DNA of 64,000 nt from Wenyingzhuangia marina (GCF_900130035.1 NZ_FQXQ01000001.1:899075-963074); one strand, 5' to 3'; positions 45,608 to 55,322 are shown, numbered from the stretch's first letter. The notes: generated by a model from the sequence alone, not told the origin. Numbers and translations are program-made.

Positions 45608-48202
45608 TTATGCAGAGTTTCTACTCGCATTCGTGTTACCAAATAATGATCTAGTAACAATTTTTTCAAAGGTTTCTAATCTCTTTTGATCAGGGTTTGC
45701 ACCAGGCTTGCTCATTAATTGAACTTCTCTTAATGCATATTGTTGAATAGTTAAAAGAGGTAGTACAATAGAATCACGCACTGCTATCGAAGCTTTTCCG
45801 TCAGGAAAGTTTTGCATTAATTCTTTGTGACCTGCCAATTCTAATAATAACTTTTTAGTTAATAAGTATTCATCGTGAATAATGTTCCAGAAAGTTCCAA
45901 ATTCTTCATCTTTAGCCATGTAATTGGTTAAAGCAAAGTTTGATTTTTCCATAGACATCACACTGTTTTCTAATAACGTTTTAAAGAAGTTGGAGTTGTT
46001 GTATAAATCTTGAATTTTGTCAAATTCTCCAGCGTCTTTATATTTCTTAAAAGCAGTACCAACTCCAAAGAATCCAGGTACGTTTTGCTTTAATTGAGAC
46101 CAAGATCCTACAAAAGGAATAGCTCTTAAATCACTAAAGTTTAAAGAGTCTGATTTAGCACGTTTTGATGGACGAGATCCAATATTTGCTTTACCATAAT
46201 ACTTTAACGTACTCATTCTTTCTAAGTAAGGAATGAACATTTCGTGGTTTTTAAAGTCAGAATAAGCTTTAAAACTTAATCCAGCTAAATCTTCCATTAA
46301 CTCCTTTTGTTCATCTGTTAAAGATGCATTCATAGGGTCGTTAAAAATTCTGTTGGTGATTCCGGCACCTAATAATTGTTCTATATTATATTGAGATGAA
46401 TCTAAGTTACCAAAATTAGAACTAATGGTTTGTCCTTGAATAGTTAACTGAATTTCTTTGTGTTCAATGTTTTCTCCTAAAGAAGCATAGAATTTAGAAG
46501 TTTTTCCTCCTCCACGAGCAGGTGGTCCACCACGTCCGTCAAAGAATATTACTTTAATTCCGAATTCACGAGATACTTTAGACAATTCTTCTTTTGCTTT
46601 GTAAATTCCCCAGTTAGCCATTAAATAACCACCGTCTTTGGTACCATCAGAAAAACCTAACATAATGTTTTGTTTGTTATCTCTACTGGCAATATGTGCA
46701 CGATATTCAGGAATAGAATATAATTGTCTCATTACTTGAGGAGCAATTTGTAAATCATCTACCGTTTCAAATAAAGGAGCAACATCTACTTTTAAACCTT
46801 CATCAAACCCAGAAATGTTTAACATTGCAAAAGTTTCCATTACGTTTAAAGCAGTTTGGTTGTTACTAATAATGTATCTATTAGCACCTCTTTCTCCGTT
46901 TTCTTTTTGAATGGTTGCAATGGCTCTCATAGAACCTAAAGTTCTAACGACCATTTCTTCAGAGAATTGATCAGGGTCAACATCTCCTTTTACTTTTGCT
47001 AAAACTTGAATTTGTTCATCTGGAGATAATTCTAAATAATTACTTGGGAAAATAGTGTTTCCTTTTTCTTGTAATTCTTTAATAATTCCAGTAAATACAT
47101 CATGGTGAACACGGCTATCTTGACGAATGTCCATGGTAGCAAAGTGGAAACCAAATATTTTTACTTTATTGATAAAAGTATCTACTTCATCAACAAATAA
47201 ATTACTGTGCTCTTCCTTTAAAGTAGTTTTAATAGAAATCATTTTACTTAATAATGATTGTACAGAAATTCTAATAGGAGAATTTTCAGTAATACAGCTA
47301 TCGTATAAAGCAGATTCTATTTCGTTCATAATTTCGTAAACACCAGGGAAAGTAAGTCTACGTTTTAATTGACGAATGTCTCTAAAGTAATTTTTTAAGA
47401 TGGTTTGTCTTAATTTTCTAGCTACTCTTAATGTAGTTTCTGTTGTTACAAATGGATTTCCATCTCTATCTCCACAAGGCCAGAATCCTAAGTTGATAAT
47501 TTCGTTTTTGATGTCTTCACCATCAAATAAATTGTAGTGAATGTAATCGTAAATTTTACTAATAGAATGATAGAATACATTTTCTAAATACCAGATTAAA
47601 CTAATTGCCTCATCATAAGGTGTTGGTTTTTTATCGGCAAAGAAAGTAGTTCTACCTAATTGAGCTAGTAGTTTTTTAATTAAGCTTAAGTCATCCTTCT
47701 TAATAGCTTCTTGTAAGTCTGTTAAAATAGTTAAAACAGTTCCAGGATAAAATTGTGTAGGGTGAGCTGTTAATACCAATCGGGTTTTAAATTCCTCTAG
47801 GTAATGCTTAAGTTCATTTCTAACTCTTTTAGCACTTGCTTCTTCTTTTATATTTCTTAAAGTACCTACTCCCGCCATGTTGTTTACAATAGGGAAAGCG
47901 GCATCTTCTATAGCGTCGAATAATACAACTTGACGTTCTATGTATTGAATAAACTTGAAAAGGAAACTAATTTTGTCTTCTTCTGTGGAATCAGATTTGT
48001 ATTTAGTAAAGAACTCATCTACAATCTCTGTTGGAGTTTTTCCGTTTTTAAAACCTTCTATACAGCTCTCGTTAAATAAAGGTAGCAATGTTCCTGTTTT
48101 TTCTACACTGTCAAAGGGTAAAGTAGCAAAAACACTATTGTAAACCTGATATTTAGCAAGAACGCTATCGTTAAATCTTGATAATTTGGTTTGTTTAGAC
48201 AT
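45608..48202 (-). CDS. ppc: Phosphoenolpyruvate carboxylase
   Basis: 864 aa. The active-site LTAHPTQ (E in most others) lies near residue 140. GYSDGTKDGGYL occurs as GFSDGTKDGGYL, and the glycine-rich mobile loop is FFDGRGGPPARGGGK. The C-terminus lacks the strict QNTG ending of E. coli PEPC and ends in FGNTNASRNSA. It carboxylates PEP to oxaloacetate, an anaplerotic reaction. Monocistronic. Confidence 0.96.
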   Translation of the reverse strand: MSKQTKLSRFNDSVLAKYQVYNSVFATLPFDSVEKTGTLLPLFNESCIEGFKNGKTPTEIVDEFFTKYKSDSTEEDKISFLFKFIQYIERQVVLFDAIEDAAFPIVNNMAGVGTLRNIKEEASAKRVRNELKHYLEEFKTRLVLTAHPTQFYPGTVLTILTDLQEAIKKDDLSLIKKLLAQLGRTTFFADKKPTPYDEAISLIWYLENVFYHSISKIYDYIHYNLFDGEDIKNEIINLGFWPCGDRDGNPFVTTETTLRVARKLRQTILKNYFRDIRQLKRRLTFPGVYEIMNEIESALYDSCITENSPIRISVQSLLSKMISIKTTLKEEHSNLFVDEVDTFINKVKIFGFHFATMDIRQDSRVHHDVFTGIIKELQEKGNTIFPSNYLELSPDEQIQVLAKVKGDVDPDQFSEEMVVRTLGSMRAIATIQKENGERGANRYIISNNQTALNVMETFAMLNISGFDEGLKVDVAPLFETVDDLQIAPQVMRQLYSIPEYRAHIASRDNKQNIMLGFSDGTKDGGYLMANWGIYKAKEELSKVSREFGIKVIFFDGRGGPPARGGGKTSKFYASLGENIEHKEIQLTIQGQTISSNFGNLDSSQYNIEQLLGAGITNRIFNDPMNASLTDEQKELMEDLAGLSFKAYSDFKNHEMFIPYLERMSTLKYYGKANIGSRPSKRAKSDSLNFSDLRAIPFVGSWSQLKQNVPGFFGVGTAFKKYKDAGEFDKIQDLYNNSNFFKTLLENSVMSMEKSNFALTNYMAKDEEFGTFWNIIHDEYLLTKKLLLELAGHKELMQNFPDGKASIAVRDSIVLPLLTIQQYALREVQLMSKPGANPDQKRLETFEKIVTRSLFGNTNASRNSA

Positions 48203-48314
48203 GTGATATTAAATTTGTTTCAGGCAAGATACAACATGGCTAAGTATTGAAAAAAAAAATAGCCAAAAAAATACAGCTTTTAAGCAAAAAGTTATAAGAT
48301 TAACAGGAGTTTTG

Positions 48315-49619
48315 CTAATGTTTTATTGAAATATAAACTAAATTCTTCTTTTCAGGTTTGCTGGTTAACATTCTGTCTGCTCTATGGCCAATAACCCATA
48401 TAATTTGTTGTTGATTGTTACAAAGTAGCCAAGTAGTTTCTTTCTCTCTTAATGATAATTTTTCATCTTTAAAATACTTGCTTATTTTCTTTTTCCCTCT
48501 CATCCCAGTAGGATAAAAATAATCTCCATCTTTCCATTTTCTAATCAGCAAAGGAAAAGTGGTGTTCTCCATGTTTAGAGCGATACAGTCTTTGGAGATT
48601 TCCTTGCTAGCAAAAGAAAAATTTAAGGAAATTGGCAGGTGATGAATATCTTGCATGTGTTCTATTTTATAGATTTCATCACTATTGTTTACTTCGGAAT
48701 TTACAGATAATATTAAATTCTCTCTATTGTTTAAAAGGGTATGAGTGTCGGAGTGAATTTGTTTACCTGTTTGTGTATAAATAAGTTTTATGATTTCTTG
48801 AGTGGCTTTAAATCCATAAGGTTTAAAAAGTTCATAAAGCTCAAAATCCGATAGGTTTTTAATTGTGTTTTGATTTATTAAAAAATCATCTCCTTCGGGA
48901 ACAAAAAATTCTTTGTGTAGAGCGGCTATTTTTTGTTTGATGAAATTTTTGCTTTCATGAATCTTTAACACAGTGTTTAAAAAATTCTCTTCAAAATTAG
49001 GATGTAGTTTGTAAAGCTCAGGTGTAATGTTGTGTCTAATTTTATTTCTTATGTATTTGGTTTCTGCATTACTTTGGTCTTCTCTCCATTTGATGTTAAA
49101 TTCTGTTGCATAAGTTTCAATATCATTTCTAGAAACAATTAACAAAGGTCTTATGATATTGTTGTTAATGGGGGGAATGCTTGCCAATCCATCTAAACCA
49201 GTACCTCTAGAAAGGTTGATGAAAAAAGTTTCCATCACATCATTTAGATGATGGGCTGTTAAAATATAATCATATTCGTATTCTGTGTATAATTTCTGAA
49301 ACCAATCGTATCTTAATTCACGAGCTCCAATTTGAGTATTGACCTTATTTTTTTTACAATATTCTTTCGTTAAAAATTGAACACTATGAAATTGACAATT
49401 AAATTCTTTGGCAATTTTTTCTACAAACTGTTCATCCAAATCACTTTCGATGCCTCTAAGTTGAAAGTTACAATGTGCAATTCCAATATTAAACTTTAAA
49501 GTGTGAAATGCATGAGCTAAAACCACACTATCAATTCCTCCAGAAACGGTAAGTAATAGTTTTTTTCCTTTTAAAAAAGGAAAGTTTTTTTCTAGGTGTT
49601 TTTCTAGTTTTTGCAGCAC
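48315..49619 (-). CDS. tilS: tRNA(Ile)-lysidine synthase
   Basis: 434 aa. PP-loop SGGIDS at 26-31, then NFQLRGIESDLDE, LTAHHLNDVMETFFINLSRGTG and RPLL..R..I. The C-terminal substrate-binding TilS domain includes GRKWKDGDYF-like IRKWKDGDYFYPTGM. It converts C34 of tRNAIle(CAU) to lysidine. Full length; no neighbours in the same operon. Confidence 0.95.
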   Translation of the reverse strand: MLQKLEKHLEKNFPFLKGKKLLLTVSGGIDSVVLAHAFHTLKFNIGIAHCNFQLRGIESDLDEQFVEKIAKEFNCQFHSVQFLTKEYCKKNKVNTQIGARELRYDWFQKLYTEYEYDYILTAHHLNDVMETFFINLSRGTGLDGLASIPPINNNIIRPLLIVSRNDIETYATEFNIKWREDQSNAETKYIRNKIRHNITPELYKLHPNFEENFLNTVLKIHESKNFIKQKIAALHKEFFVPEGDDFLINQNTIKNLSDFELYELFKPYGFKATQEIIKLIYTQTGKQIHSDTHTLLNNRENLILSVNSEVNNSDEIYKIEHMQDIHHLPISLNFSFASKEISKDCIALNMENTTFPLLIRKWKDGDYFYPTGMRGKKKISKYFKDEKLSLREKETTWLLCNNQQQIIWVIGHRADRMLTSKPEKKNLVYISIKH

Positions 49620-49702
49620 AATTTTTTTTGTTAAAAATACAAATTAGTTAAAAGTTATAGAGTTAAAATATGAAAACAATTGTTAAATGTGTTTTAACAC
49701 AG

Positions 49703-49733
49703 TTGATATTAGCAGAGTTTATATGTATTTTTG
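49703..49733 (+). promoter_or_regulatory. Promoter of the DUF805 gene
   Basis: TTG (49703-49705), 20 nt, TATTTTTG (49726-49733). Start predicted near 49739, 13 nt before the ATG at 49752. Confidence 0.6.
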
Positions 49734-49751
49734 TTCAAAAATATTGTTGAA

Positions 49752-50054
49752 ATGAGAAAGTATTATTTAGTACCTTTTAAAAAAATGTTCGATTTTAAAG
49801 GAACATCAACTTTAAATGAATTCTGGGTTTTTTACGGAATTAATTTGTTGATTTATGTAGCTATCGTTTTTTTAAGAAAACCATTAGGCATACCAATGTA
49901 TACTAATAAAGTGTTTTTAGGAATGGTTGCTATTCCTCATATAGCAATTGGGTTTAGAAGGTTAAGAGATGCAGGAATCAATAGTTGGCTTTTTTTAATT
50001 CCATCTGTGAATCTTATTTTGGCAGGACTTCCATCAATAAAAAAAGTGCAATAA
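49752..50054 (+). CDS. DUF805 membrane protein
   Basis: 100 aa from ATG 49752. The DUF805 pattern is visible: MRKYYLVPFKKMFDFKGTSTLNEFW, then GFRRLRDAGINSWLF. Three predicted helices. Unknown function. An in-frame TTG at 49731 was rejected because the promoter overlaps it. Confidence 0.88.
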   Translation: MRKYYLVPFKKMFDFKGTSTLNEFWVFYGINLLIYVAIVFLRKPLGIPMYTNKVFLGMVAIPHIAIGFRRLRDAGINSWLFLIPSVNLILAGLPSIKKVQ

Positions 50055-50105
50055 ATAAGTTTTTTAAACGATTTAAATAGTATACATAATTGCTGTAAAG
50101 ATTGA

Positions 50106-50312
50106 ATGAAAATGAAAACATTACCAATAAAAGCCATATTTATTTTCCCCTTAGCTTGTTTAATATCAAATACATTACTAGTATTAAGTTTGACTGATTT
50201 ATTTACTGAAAGTTTTTTTCAGAAGAAATATTTTATTGTTTATTTAATTATGATTATTTCAGTATTCCCTACTGTTAAAATTTGTGTAGAATACTATAGA
50301 TCTAAGGAGTAG
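50106..50312 (+). CDS. Small membrane protein of unknown function
   Basis: 68 aa with two hydrophobic helices (about residues 8-28 and 42-60) and the basic ends expected of a small inner-membrane protein (MKMKTLPIK; CVEYYRSKE). It follows the DUF805 gene by 51 nt on the same strand. No homologue recognised. It may be a real short gene, but it lacks strong support. Confidence 0.5.
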   Translation: MKMKTLPIKAIFIFPLACLISNTLLVLSLTDLFTESFFQKKYFIVYLIMIISVFPTVKICVEYYRSKE

Positions 50313-50315
50313 GAT

Positions 50316-51608
50316 TTATTGTTGAGGTGTAGAGAGTACTTCTCTCATGGCTTTTGCTTTTAACAAACATTCATCGTATTCTTGTTCTGGGTTGGCCTTG
50401 GCAGTAATGGCACTTCCTACAGAAAAGGAAACGTATTTTTTTGTTTGATTGTACACAATACTTCTGATCACCACATTAAAATCAAAATTTTGGTCGGGTG
50501 TAAAATAACCTACGGCACCAGAGTAAATTCCTCTTTTGCTTGCTTCTAAATCTTCAATAAATTTCATGGCTGCAATTTTTGGTGCTCCTGTCATGCTTCC
50601 CATTGGGTAGCAAGCTTTAATAGCATCTACTATATGAATATTGGGTTTTATTTTACAAGTAATGGTAGAAATCATTTGATGCACTTGCTTAAAAGTATAA
50701 ATTTTGCAAAGTTCACTTACTTTAACAGTTCCTTTTTGAGCGATGTGAGATAAATCGTTTCTTACCAAATCCACAATCATAATATTCTCTGCAATTTCTT
50801 TCGTGTTATTTTGTAACAACTCAATTTGCGAGGCATCTTTTTCGGGTAAGGTTCTTCTTCTGGCGGTTCCTTTAATAGGTTCGGAAACCAAAGTGTCTTG
50901 TTTTTTTTGTAAAAATCTTTCTGGAGATGCAGATAGCAAAAACAAATCATTTAGTTTTAAAAAAGTAGCAAAAGGAGCTTGAGAAATGGTATTTAAATCT
51001 AGATAAGTATTCACTGGATGAATGTTGGCGTTTTTTGCATAAAATTCTTGACAAAAATTTAATTCATACACCTCTCCTTTGTGAATTTCATTCAGCGCTT
51101 TTTCAACTTGTTTGATGTATGTTTTTTTATCAATTCTGTGTTGAATGTCAAGAGGTGTTTTTGTGACTTCTTCTTTTTTAGATGTTAAAATAGCGTTCCA
51201 ATCTTTTTCAATGTCATCAACCAAATCTTCAGGATATCTAAACAGCACTCCATCTTTTTGGACTTCAATCAGTTTTTTAGGTTGAAAAAAATAGAGATCA
51301 GGAAAACCTGTTTCATCAATGTTATCAGAACTTAATTTTTCAACATCATTTTTTAAATCATATCCTAAATAACCAAAAGCATAATCTTGAATTTTATCAA
51401 TATAAAGTTTTAATTGTTCAAAAGCGTTTTGGTAATCAGTGGTAATAAAACTAATTTGGTCAACAGCCAGAAAACCTTCAATATTGGTCTTGTTATTGCT
51501 GTTAGAATCTAACCAAGCAACTGTATTGTATTGTGCTCCCCAAATTAAAAGTTTATCTTTTATTTTAGAGACGTTATCAACCTTAAAAAGCTTTTGTATG
51601 CGTTGCAT
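50316..51608 (-). CDS. pabB: Aminodeoxychorismate synthase component I
   Basis: 430 aa from ATG 51608. Chorismate-binding motifs: PIKGTARRRTLPEKD, IMIVDLVRNDLS, VHQMISTITC, CYPMGSMTGAPKIAAM and IYSGAVGYF. It forms 4-amino-4-deoxychorismate, precursor of p-aminobenzoate and folate. Short single-domain form without a fused glutaminase; anthranilate synthase component I is the alternative. The upstream ATG at 51647 was rejected because a promoter -7 element lies between the two. Confidence 0.88.
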   Translation of the reverse strand: MQRIQKLFKVDNVSKIKDKLLIWGAQYNTVAWLDSNSNNKTNIEGFLAVDQISFITTDYQNAFEQLKLYIDKIQDYAFGYLGYDLKNDVEKLSSDNIDETGFPDLYFFQPKKLIEVQKDGVLFRYPEDLVDDIEKDWNAILTSKKEEVTKTPLDIQHRIDKKTYIKQVEKALNEIHKGEVYELNFCQEFYAKNANIHPVNTYLDLNTISQAPFATFLKLNDLFLLSASPERFLQKKQDTLVSEPIKGTARRRTLPEKDASQIELLQNNTKEIAENIMIVDLVRNDLSHIAQKGTVKVSELCKIYTFKQVHQMISTITCKIKPNIHIVDAIKACYPMGSMTGAPKIAAMKFIEDLEASKRGIYSGAVGYFTPDQNFDFNVVIRSIVYNQTKKYVSFSVGSAITAKANPEQEYDECLLKAKAMREVLSTPQQ

Positions 51609-51626
51609 AGGTGTGAATTGAATTTG

Positions 51627-51634
51627 CAAATTTA
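51627..51634 (-). promoter_or_regulatory. Promoter -7 element of pabB
   Basis: Minus-strand TAAATTTG, exact match to TAnnTTTG, 18 nt before the ATG at 51608. The -33 box is ambiguous. Confidence 0.45.
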
Positions 51635-51724
51635 ATAATCTTACCAAAGTATAAAGAGTTAATGTGTAAGAAGTGTAATTTTTAATAGATTTATAGACAG
51701 AAAAGAAAAAGATTTAAATAGCCT

Positions 51725-52450
51725 ATGTGTACAGTAACCTATGTTCCTAGCGAAAGAGGATTTGTTTTTACCTCTAATAGAGATGAGCAAAAGTGTAGAA
51801 AAACCATTGCTCCAGATAGTTATGAAGAAGATGGAGTGAATTTGTTTTATCCTAAAGATGAAGTAGCAGGTGGGACTTGGATTGGAGTAGCAGAACATAA
51901 AAGATTGGTTTGTTTGTTAAATGGTGGTTTTGTGTATCATGATCCTACCATAAAATTTCCCAAAAGCAGAGGTGTAGTGGTAAAATCTATCTTAACTTCC
52001 AAAAATTTACTAAATACTTTAAATACGATTGATTTAAATGGAGTGGCTCCTTTTACTTTAATTGTGGTAGATTGGAGTGATGATGATAAAATTTATGAAT
52101 TAGTTTGGTGTAGAGAGGAGAAAAATATTACTGAATTAAATACAATACAACCTTATATTTGGTCATCATCAACATTATATACAGAGGAAGTTAAGATACA
52201 GCGAGAAGAATGGTTTAAAAATAACTTACTTTCTTCATCGGATGATATCAAACAAAAAGTTTTAAAATTTCATCAAAATGAAAATTTAGGAAATCAAGAA
52301 ATTGCTCCTAAAATGAAACGAAGTGTAGTAGAAACTGTGAGTACAACTATGGTTATAAATGAAAATGATATTTTGTCTATGGAGTATCATGATTATATTC
52401 AGCAAGAGTTTATACAATATGATAATTTGTTTAGTTCTGTAAAAGCGTAG
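51725..52450 (+). CDS. NRDE-family protein (TANGO2-like)
   Basis: 241 aa. N-terminal CTVTYVPSERGFVFTSNRDEQ has the N-x-R-D-E box and the potential nucleophile C2, after Met removal. GGTWIGVAEHKRLVCLLNGG matches the family. NRDE proteins are related to N-terminal-nucleophile hydrolases; the human TANGO2 homologue is linked to heme and lipid handling. Followed after 4 nt by the DUF6695-like gene. Confidence 0.88.
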   Translation: MCTVTYVPSERGFVFTSNRDEQKCRKTIAPDSYEEDGVNLFYPKDEVAGGTWIGVAEHKRLVCLLNGGFVYHDPTIKFPKSRGVVVKSILTSKNLLNTLNTIDLNGVAPFTLIVVDWSDDDKIYELVWCREEKNITELNTIQPYIWSSSTLYTEEVKIQREEWFKNNLLSSSDDIKQKVLKFHQNENLGNQEIAPKMKRSVVETVSTTMVINENDILSMEYHDYIQQEFIQYDNLFSSVKA

Positions 52451-52454
52451 TTTT

Positions 52455-53444
52455 ATGATGTATGATGGTGTTATAGTGGTGTTGTCTTATCCTGATACTG
52501 TGGTTCGCCCGGCACATTCGGAATTTTCAAGTAAAGTTTGGCCTAAATTAGGGATTGGTAGTGAAAATGCTATTCAAGCTGGTCATGCAGCTATGTTGTT
52601 AATAGATAAAAAATCAAACGAGGTAAATTATTTCGATTTTGGTAGGTATATTACTTCTTATGGAAATGGACGAGTAAGAAGTAAAGAAACAGATCCTGAA
52701 TTGGCAGTTCCTTTTACGGCTGATTTTAAAGATGATGTTTTGGTAAACTTAAACGAAATGTTACTTTGGTTAGATGCAAATCCTGAAAAAACTCATGGTG
52801 ATGGAAGATTGGTAGCAAGTGTAAATGCCGAAATTGATTATAATAAGGCAATCAATTATGTGAGTAATTTAATTGCAAAAAAGGAAATTCCATATGGAGC
52901 GTTTGTAAAAAATGGAAGCAATTGTGCAAGGTTTATTACGGATACTATTTTAAACTCATGTGGAAATACGTCTATTGTATTAAAATTAAAAACATCAAAT
53001 TTATTAACGCCTAGCCCTATAGGAAATGCTATCAAAGGAACTACGGAAGATGATATTTATGTAGTTGAAGACCAAAAAATAGATCATTATACCAATCGAT
53101 CAGTAATTAAAGAATATGGAGCTTGTTTTTTTAAAAAGTTCAATAGAGAATTGAATTTAATTGGAACAGAATTACCAAACAAAGCACTTTTTAATATAAA
53201 AAATGCTACTTGGTTAGGAGGAATTGGTAGTGGAGCTTGGTTTAAAATTGAAGAGAAAGAAGATGTAAATCTTTATAGAATTGCAAGGTATAATGTAAAA
53301 GGTGAAAAAGATTTTGAAGGAGTTTTTAAAATAAAAGACTTTAGTTTTAATGTTGATGAACCTTATGAATTTGTTCATCCATCTAATTGCATAGAGGTTT
53401 ATATAGAACAGAATACCAAAGAATTTATTTTGTCTAAAATCTAG
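52455..53444 (+). CDS. DUF6695-like protein, predicted permuted papain-fold enzyme
   Basis: 329 aa, no signal peptide. The N-terminal half contains GHAAMLLID (H44) and FDFGRY; about 110 residues later comes NGSNCARFI (C157). A catalytic His before the Cys is the order of permuted NlpC/P60 (LRAT/YiiX-type) enzymes, but the family match is from memory. The C-terminal half (GGIGSGAWFKIEEK) is a separate beta-rich domain. It follows the NRDE gene by 4 nt and likely works with it. Ends 4 nt into the convergent apaG. Confidence 0.7.
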   Translation: MMYDGVIVVLSYPDTVVRPAHSEFSSKVWPKLGIGSENAIQAGHAAMLLIDKKSNEVNYFDFGRYITSYGNGRVRSKETDPELAVPFTADFKDDVLVNLNEMLLWLDANPEKTHGDGRLVASVNAEIDYNKAINYVSNLIAKKEIPYGAFVKNGSNCARFITDTILNSCGNTSIVLKLKTSNLLTPSPIGNAIKGTTEDDIYVVEDQKIDHYTNRSVIKEYGACFFKKFNRELNLIGTELPNKALFNIKNATWLGGIGSGAWFKIEEKEDVNLYRIARYNVKGEKDFEGVFKIKDFSFNVDEPYEFVHPSNCIEVYIEQNTKEFILSKI

Positions 53445-53827
53445 TTCATAATAGAATTTGTCTGTAATTGAAAAGATGGAACAGTAACTCTAAATGTTTT
53501 TTTCTCGTCAAGGTTTAACATAGTGTAATAACCTTTCATAGAGCCACAGTTAGAAAGTAGGATGCAGTGAGATTTGTATGAATGTTTTTCTCCAGACTTA
53601 AGAATGGGCTGAATGCCAACAACTCCATCTCCTTCAACAATTTCGGTGTGATTTAAGGAATCATATATTTCCCAATGTCTAGAAAATAATTGAACAGTGT
53701 AGGGAGATAAATTTTCAATACTAATATAATAGTCATATAAATAATGTTTTTGTTGGTTGCGCTCTTGCACACCACAAAAAACAGTATTTACTGATATTTT
53801 TATTCCTTGAGTAGTTGCCTCAGTCAT
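53441..53827 (-). CDS. apaG: ApaG protein
   Basis: 128 aa beta-sandwich protein. Conserved VFCGVQERNQQKHYLYDYYISIENLS, FSRHWEIYDS and the glycine-rich GVVGIQPILKSGEKHSYKS match ApaG/FBXO3 type domains. Linked to Co2+/Mg2+ resistance in enteric bacteria, but molecular role unclear. Overlaps the convergent DUF6695-like gene by 4 nt. Confidence 0.95.
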   Translation of the reverse strand: MTEATTQGIKISVNTVFCGVQERNQQKHYLYDYYISIENLSPYTVQLFSRHWEIYDSLNHTEIVEGDGVVGIQPILKSGEKHSYKSHCILLSNCGSMKGYYTMLNLDEKKTFRVTVPSFQLQTNSIMN

Positions 53828-53874
53828 TTTAGTATTGTTTGTTTAAATATAAATAAGAAATCTCTAGAAAACAA

Positions 53875-55110
53875 CTAATTTTCAATTTGCTGTTTACTGT
53901 TTCCAATTCCATAGCCTACAACTTCGTAATAAATTGAGTTTGTGGGTTGGAAATAAACCAAAGCTTCGTAGTTGTTTTCGGTTTCAAAATAAGATCCACT
54001 AATGGTTTTTTTATCAATTTTTTGATTGTCTAAAACCACAAAATCATAATTATAGAACCCTTGTTTTAAAAAGATGCTACAGGTTAAATATTTGCCCGAA
54101 GCATCTGGACTTAACTTGTTTTCGTGGCTAAGTTGGTAGTTGTTAAAACCACCATAAACATAGATGTCTTTATTTTTAAATTCTTCTTTGTTTGCCAAAG
54201 AAAATAATACATTACTATACTCTGCTTCGGTAGCTGGTGTGTTAGATCTAAAATTTCTAATCACATAACTTCCGTTGATATCAGGATTGTATGTGTAAGT
54301 ATTATTTGCTCTACTTTTTTGAGTAAATAAAATAGTATTAAAAGAATTGTCTTCTCTGTAAGAGGTAGAAATGTATCGCGTGTTTCTTAAGATTTCGTTA
54401 TTGTCAAAATTCAGGAATTCGTTTCCTGCAATAAACTCAGTTTCTTTGCTAGGCCTGTAGGTATAAGTATTTCTTTCTGTAAATGTTGGTTTTAAAAAAG
54501 GGGTTCTTGTTTGTTGATCTCCATTTTGAAAAATGAAGGTTTTAATCTCTGAATTGGGATAATTAATAGGGAGTTCTTTGTTGTTAATTATCATAGAAAC
54601 TGCTTGCTTTTCGTTGAATAAAGACAAATCTCTACTTTCAGAAATATTAATACTTACAGATACTTTGTTTTCGTATAACACAATTTTTCTTTCGCAAACC
54701 ACCTCGTTATCTACATTTAAAATTTGGAATAAATAATTTCCTGATTTTGTAATTTTTGTGTCTTCATTGGGTATGGAAAACTCATAATGAGTATAATTAT
54801 GTAGTGTTCCAAAAGAATTTTCCATGTTGTTAATTTGCATATTGTTAAATCCATCAATATAGTACGAAGTTGGAATTTTAGATGGAGTCCAATCAATTTC
54901 GCAAAGGGTAATTAAATAGTAATATTCATCTTGATTTCCCTCAATATCATCAAAGCTAAAAGTAAAAGAGCTATTAAGAGGTTGTGTTGTTTCAGAAAAT
55001 TCTTTTTGACCGTTTTTGATAATCACACTTTTTATTTGTTGATTATCAAAAATTTGAGCCTGTAAAATGAATGGGAAGGAGATAAGAAAGATAATTTTTT
55101 TTAAAAACAT
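53875..55110 (-). CDS. Type IX secretion system plug protein (DUF5103 family)
   Basis: 411 aa with signal peptide MFLKKIIFLISFPFILQAQ. The family region starts at QIKSVIIKNG and includes YYLITLCEIDWTPSKI, TPFLKPTFTERNTY, and DIYVYGGFNNYQLSHENKL near the C-terminus. In flavobacterial T9SS the plug protein occupies the periplasmic side of the SprA channel when no PorV is bound. It is likely periplasmic. The window contains a T9SS client, the M43 protease. Its upstream region contains the palindrome GAAAACGTTTTC. Confidence 0.88.
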   Translation of the reverse strand: MFLKKIIFLISFPFILQAQIFDNQQIKSVIIKNGQKEFSETTQPLNSSFTFSFDDIEGNQDEYYYLITLCEIDWTPSKIPTSYYIDGFNNMQINNMENSFGTLHNYTHYEFSIPNEDTKITKSGNYLFQILNVDNEVVCERKIVLYENKVSVSINISESRDLSLFNEKQAVSMIINNKELPINYPNSEIKTFIFQNGDQQTRTPFLKPTFTERNTYTYRPSKETEFIAGNEFLNFDNNEILRNTRYISTSYREDNSFNTILFTQKSRANNTYTYNPDINGSYVIRNFRSNTPATEAEYSNVLFSLANKEEFKNKDIYVYGGFNNYQLSHENKLSPDASGKYLTCSIFLKQGFYNYDFVVLDNQKIDKKTISGSYFETENNYEALVYFQPTNSIYYEVVGYGIGNSKQQIEN

Positions 55111-55171
55111 GTTATATAAGTGTTGTTTTGCTAATATATTGTTTTGTAGTGATTTGTTCTTTGTATTTTAT

Positions 55172-55183
55172 GAAAACGTTTTC
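55172..55183. promoter_or_regulatory. Perfect 12-bp palindrome between the plug gene and nqrA
   Basis: GAAAACGTTTTC in an AT-rich 212-nt intergenic region, 62 nt upstream of the plug start codon. It has the form of a LacI-type operator, but no regulator is assigned. Confidence 0.35.
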
Positions 55184-55273
55184 GAGAAAATAAAATTATT
55201 TAGAAGTGTTATAAATAAAATGTGAGGTCAAAATTAAAGGTCTATTTGTAGCTTTAAGAATACACATTTTAAT

Positions 55274-55281
55274 TAAATTTG
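55274..55281 (+). promoter_or_regulatory. Possible promoter -7 element of the nqr operon
   Basis: TAAATTTG matches TAnnTTTG, 41 nt before the nqrA ATG at 55323. Best -33 candidate TTTA at 55254, a weak match. Confidence 0.35.
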
Positions 55282-55322
55282 TTCCATATTTTATACGTAC
55301 AAAATAAATTAAATTTATAAAT

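Noticed and set aside
45608..48202. TAHPTQ instead of TAHPTE in PEPC as a sign of inactivity
   Set aside because: The catalytic His and the other active-site loops are intact, and I believe the change is normal for this lineage.
48231..48300. GGCTA...TAGCC with poly-A upstream of ppc as a terminator
   Set aside because: The 5-bp stem with a long A-only loop is weak and is not placed at the end of a gene.
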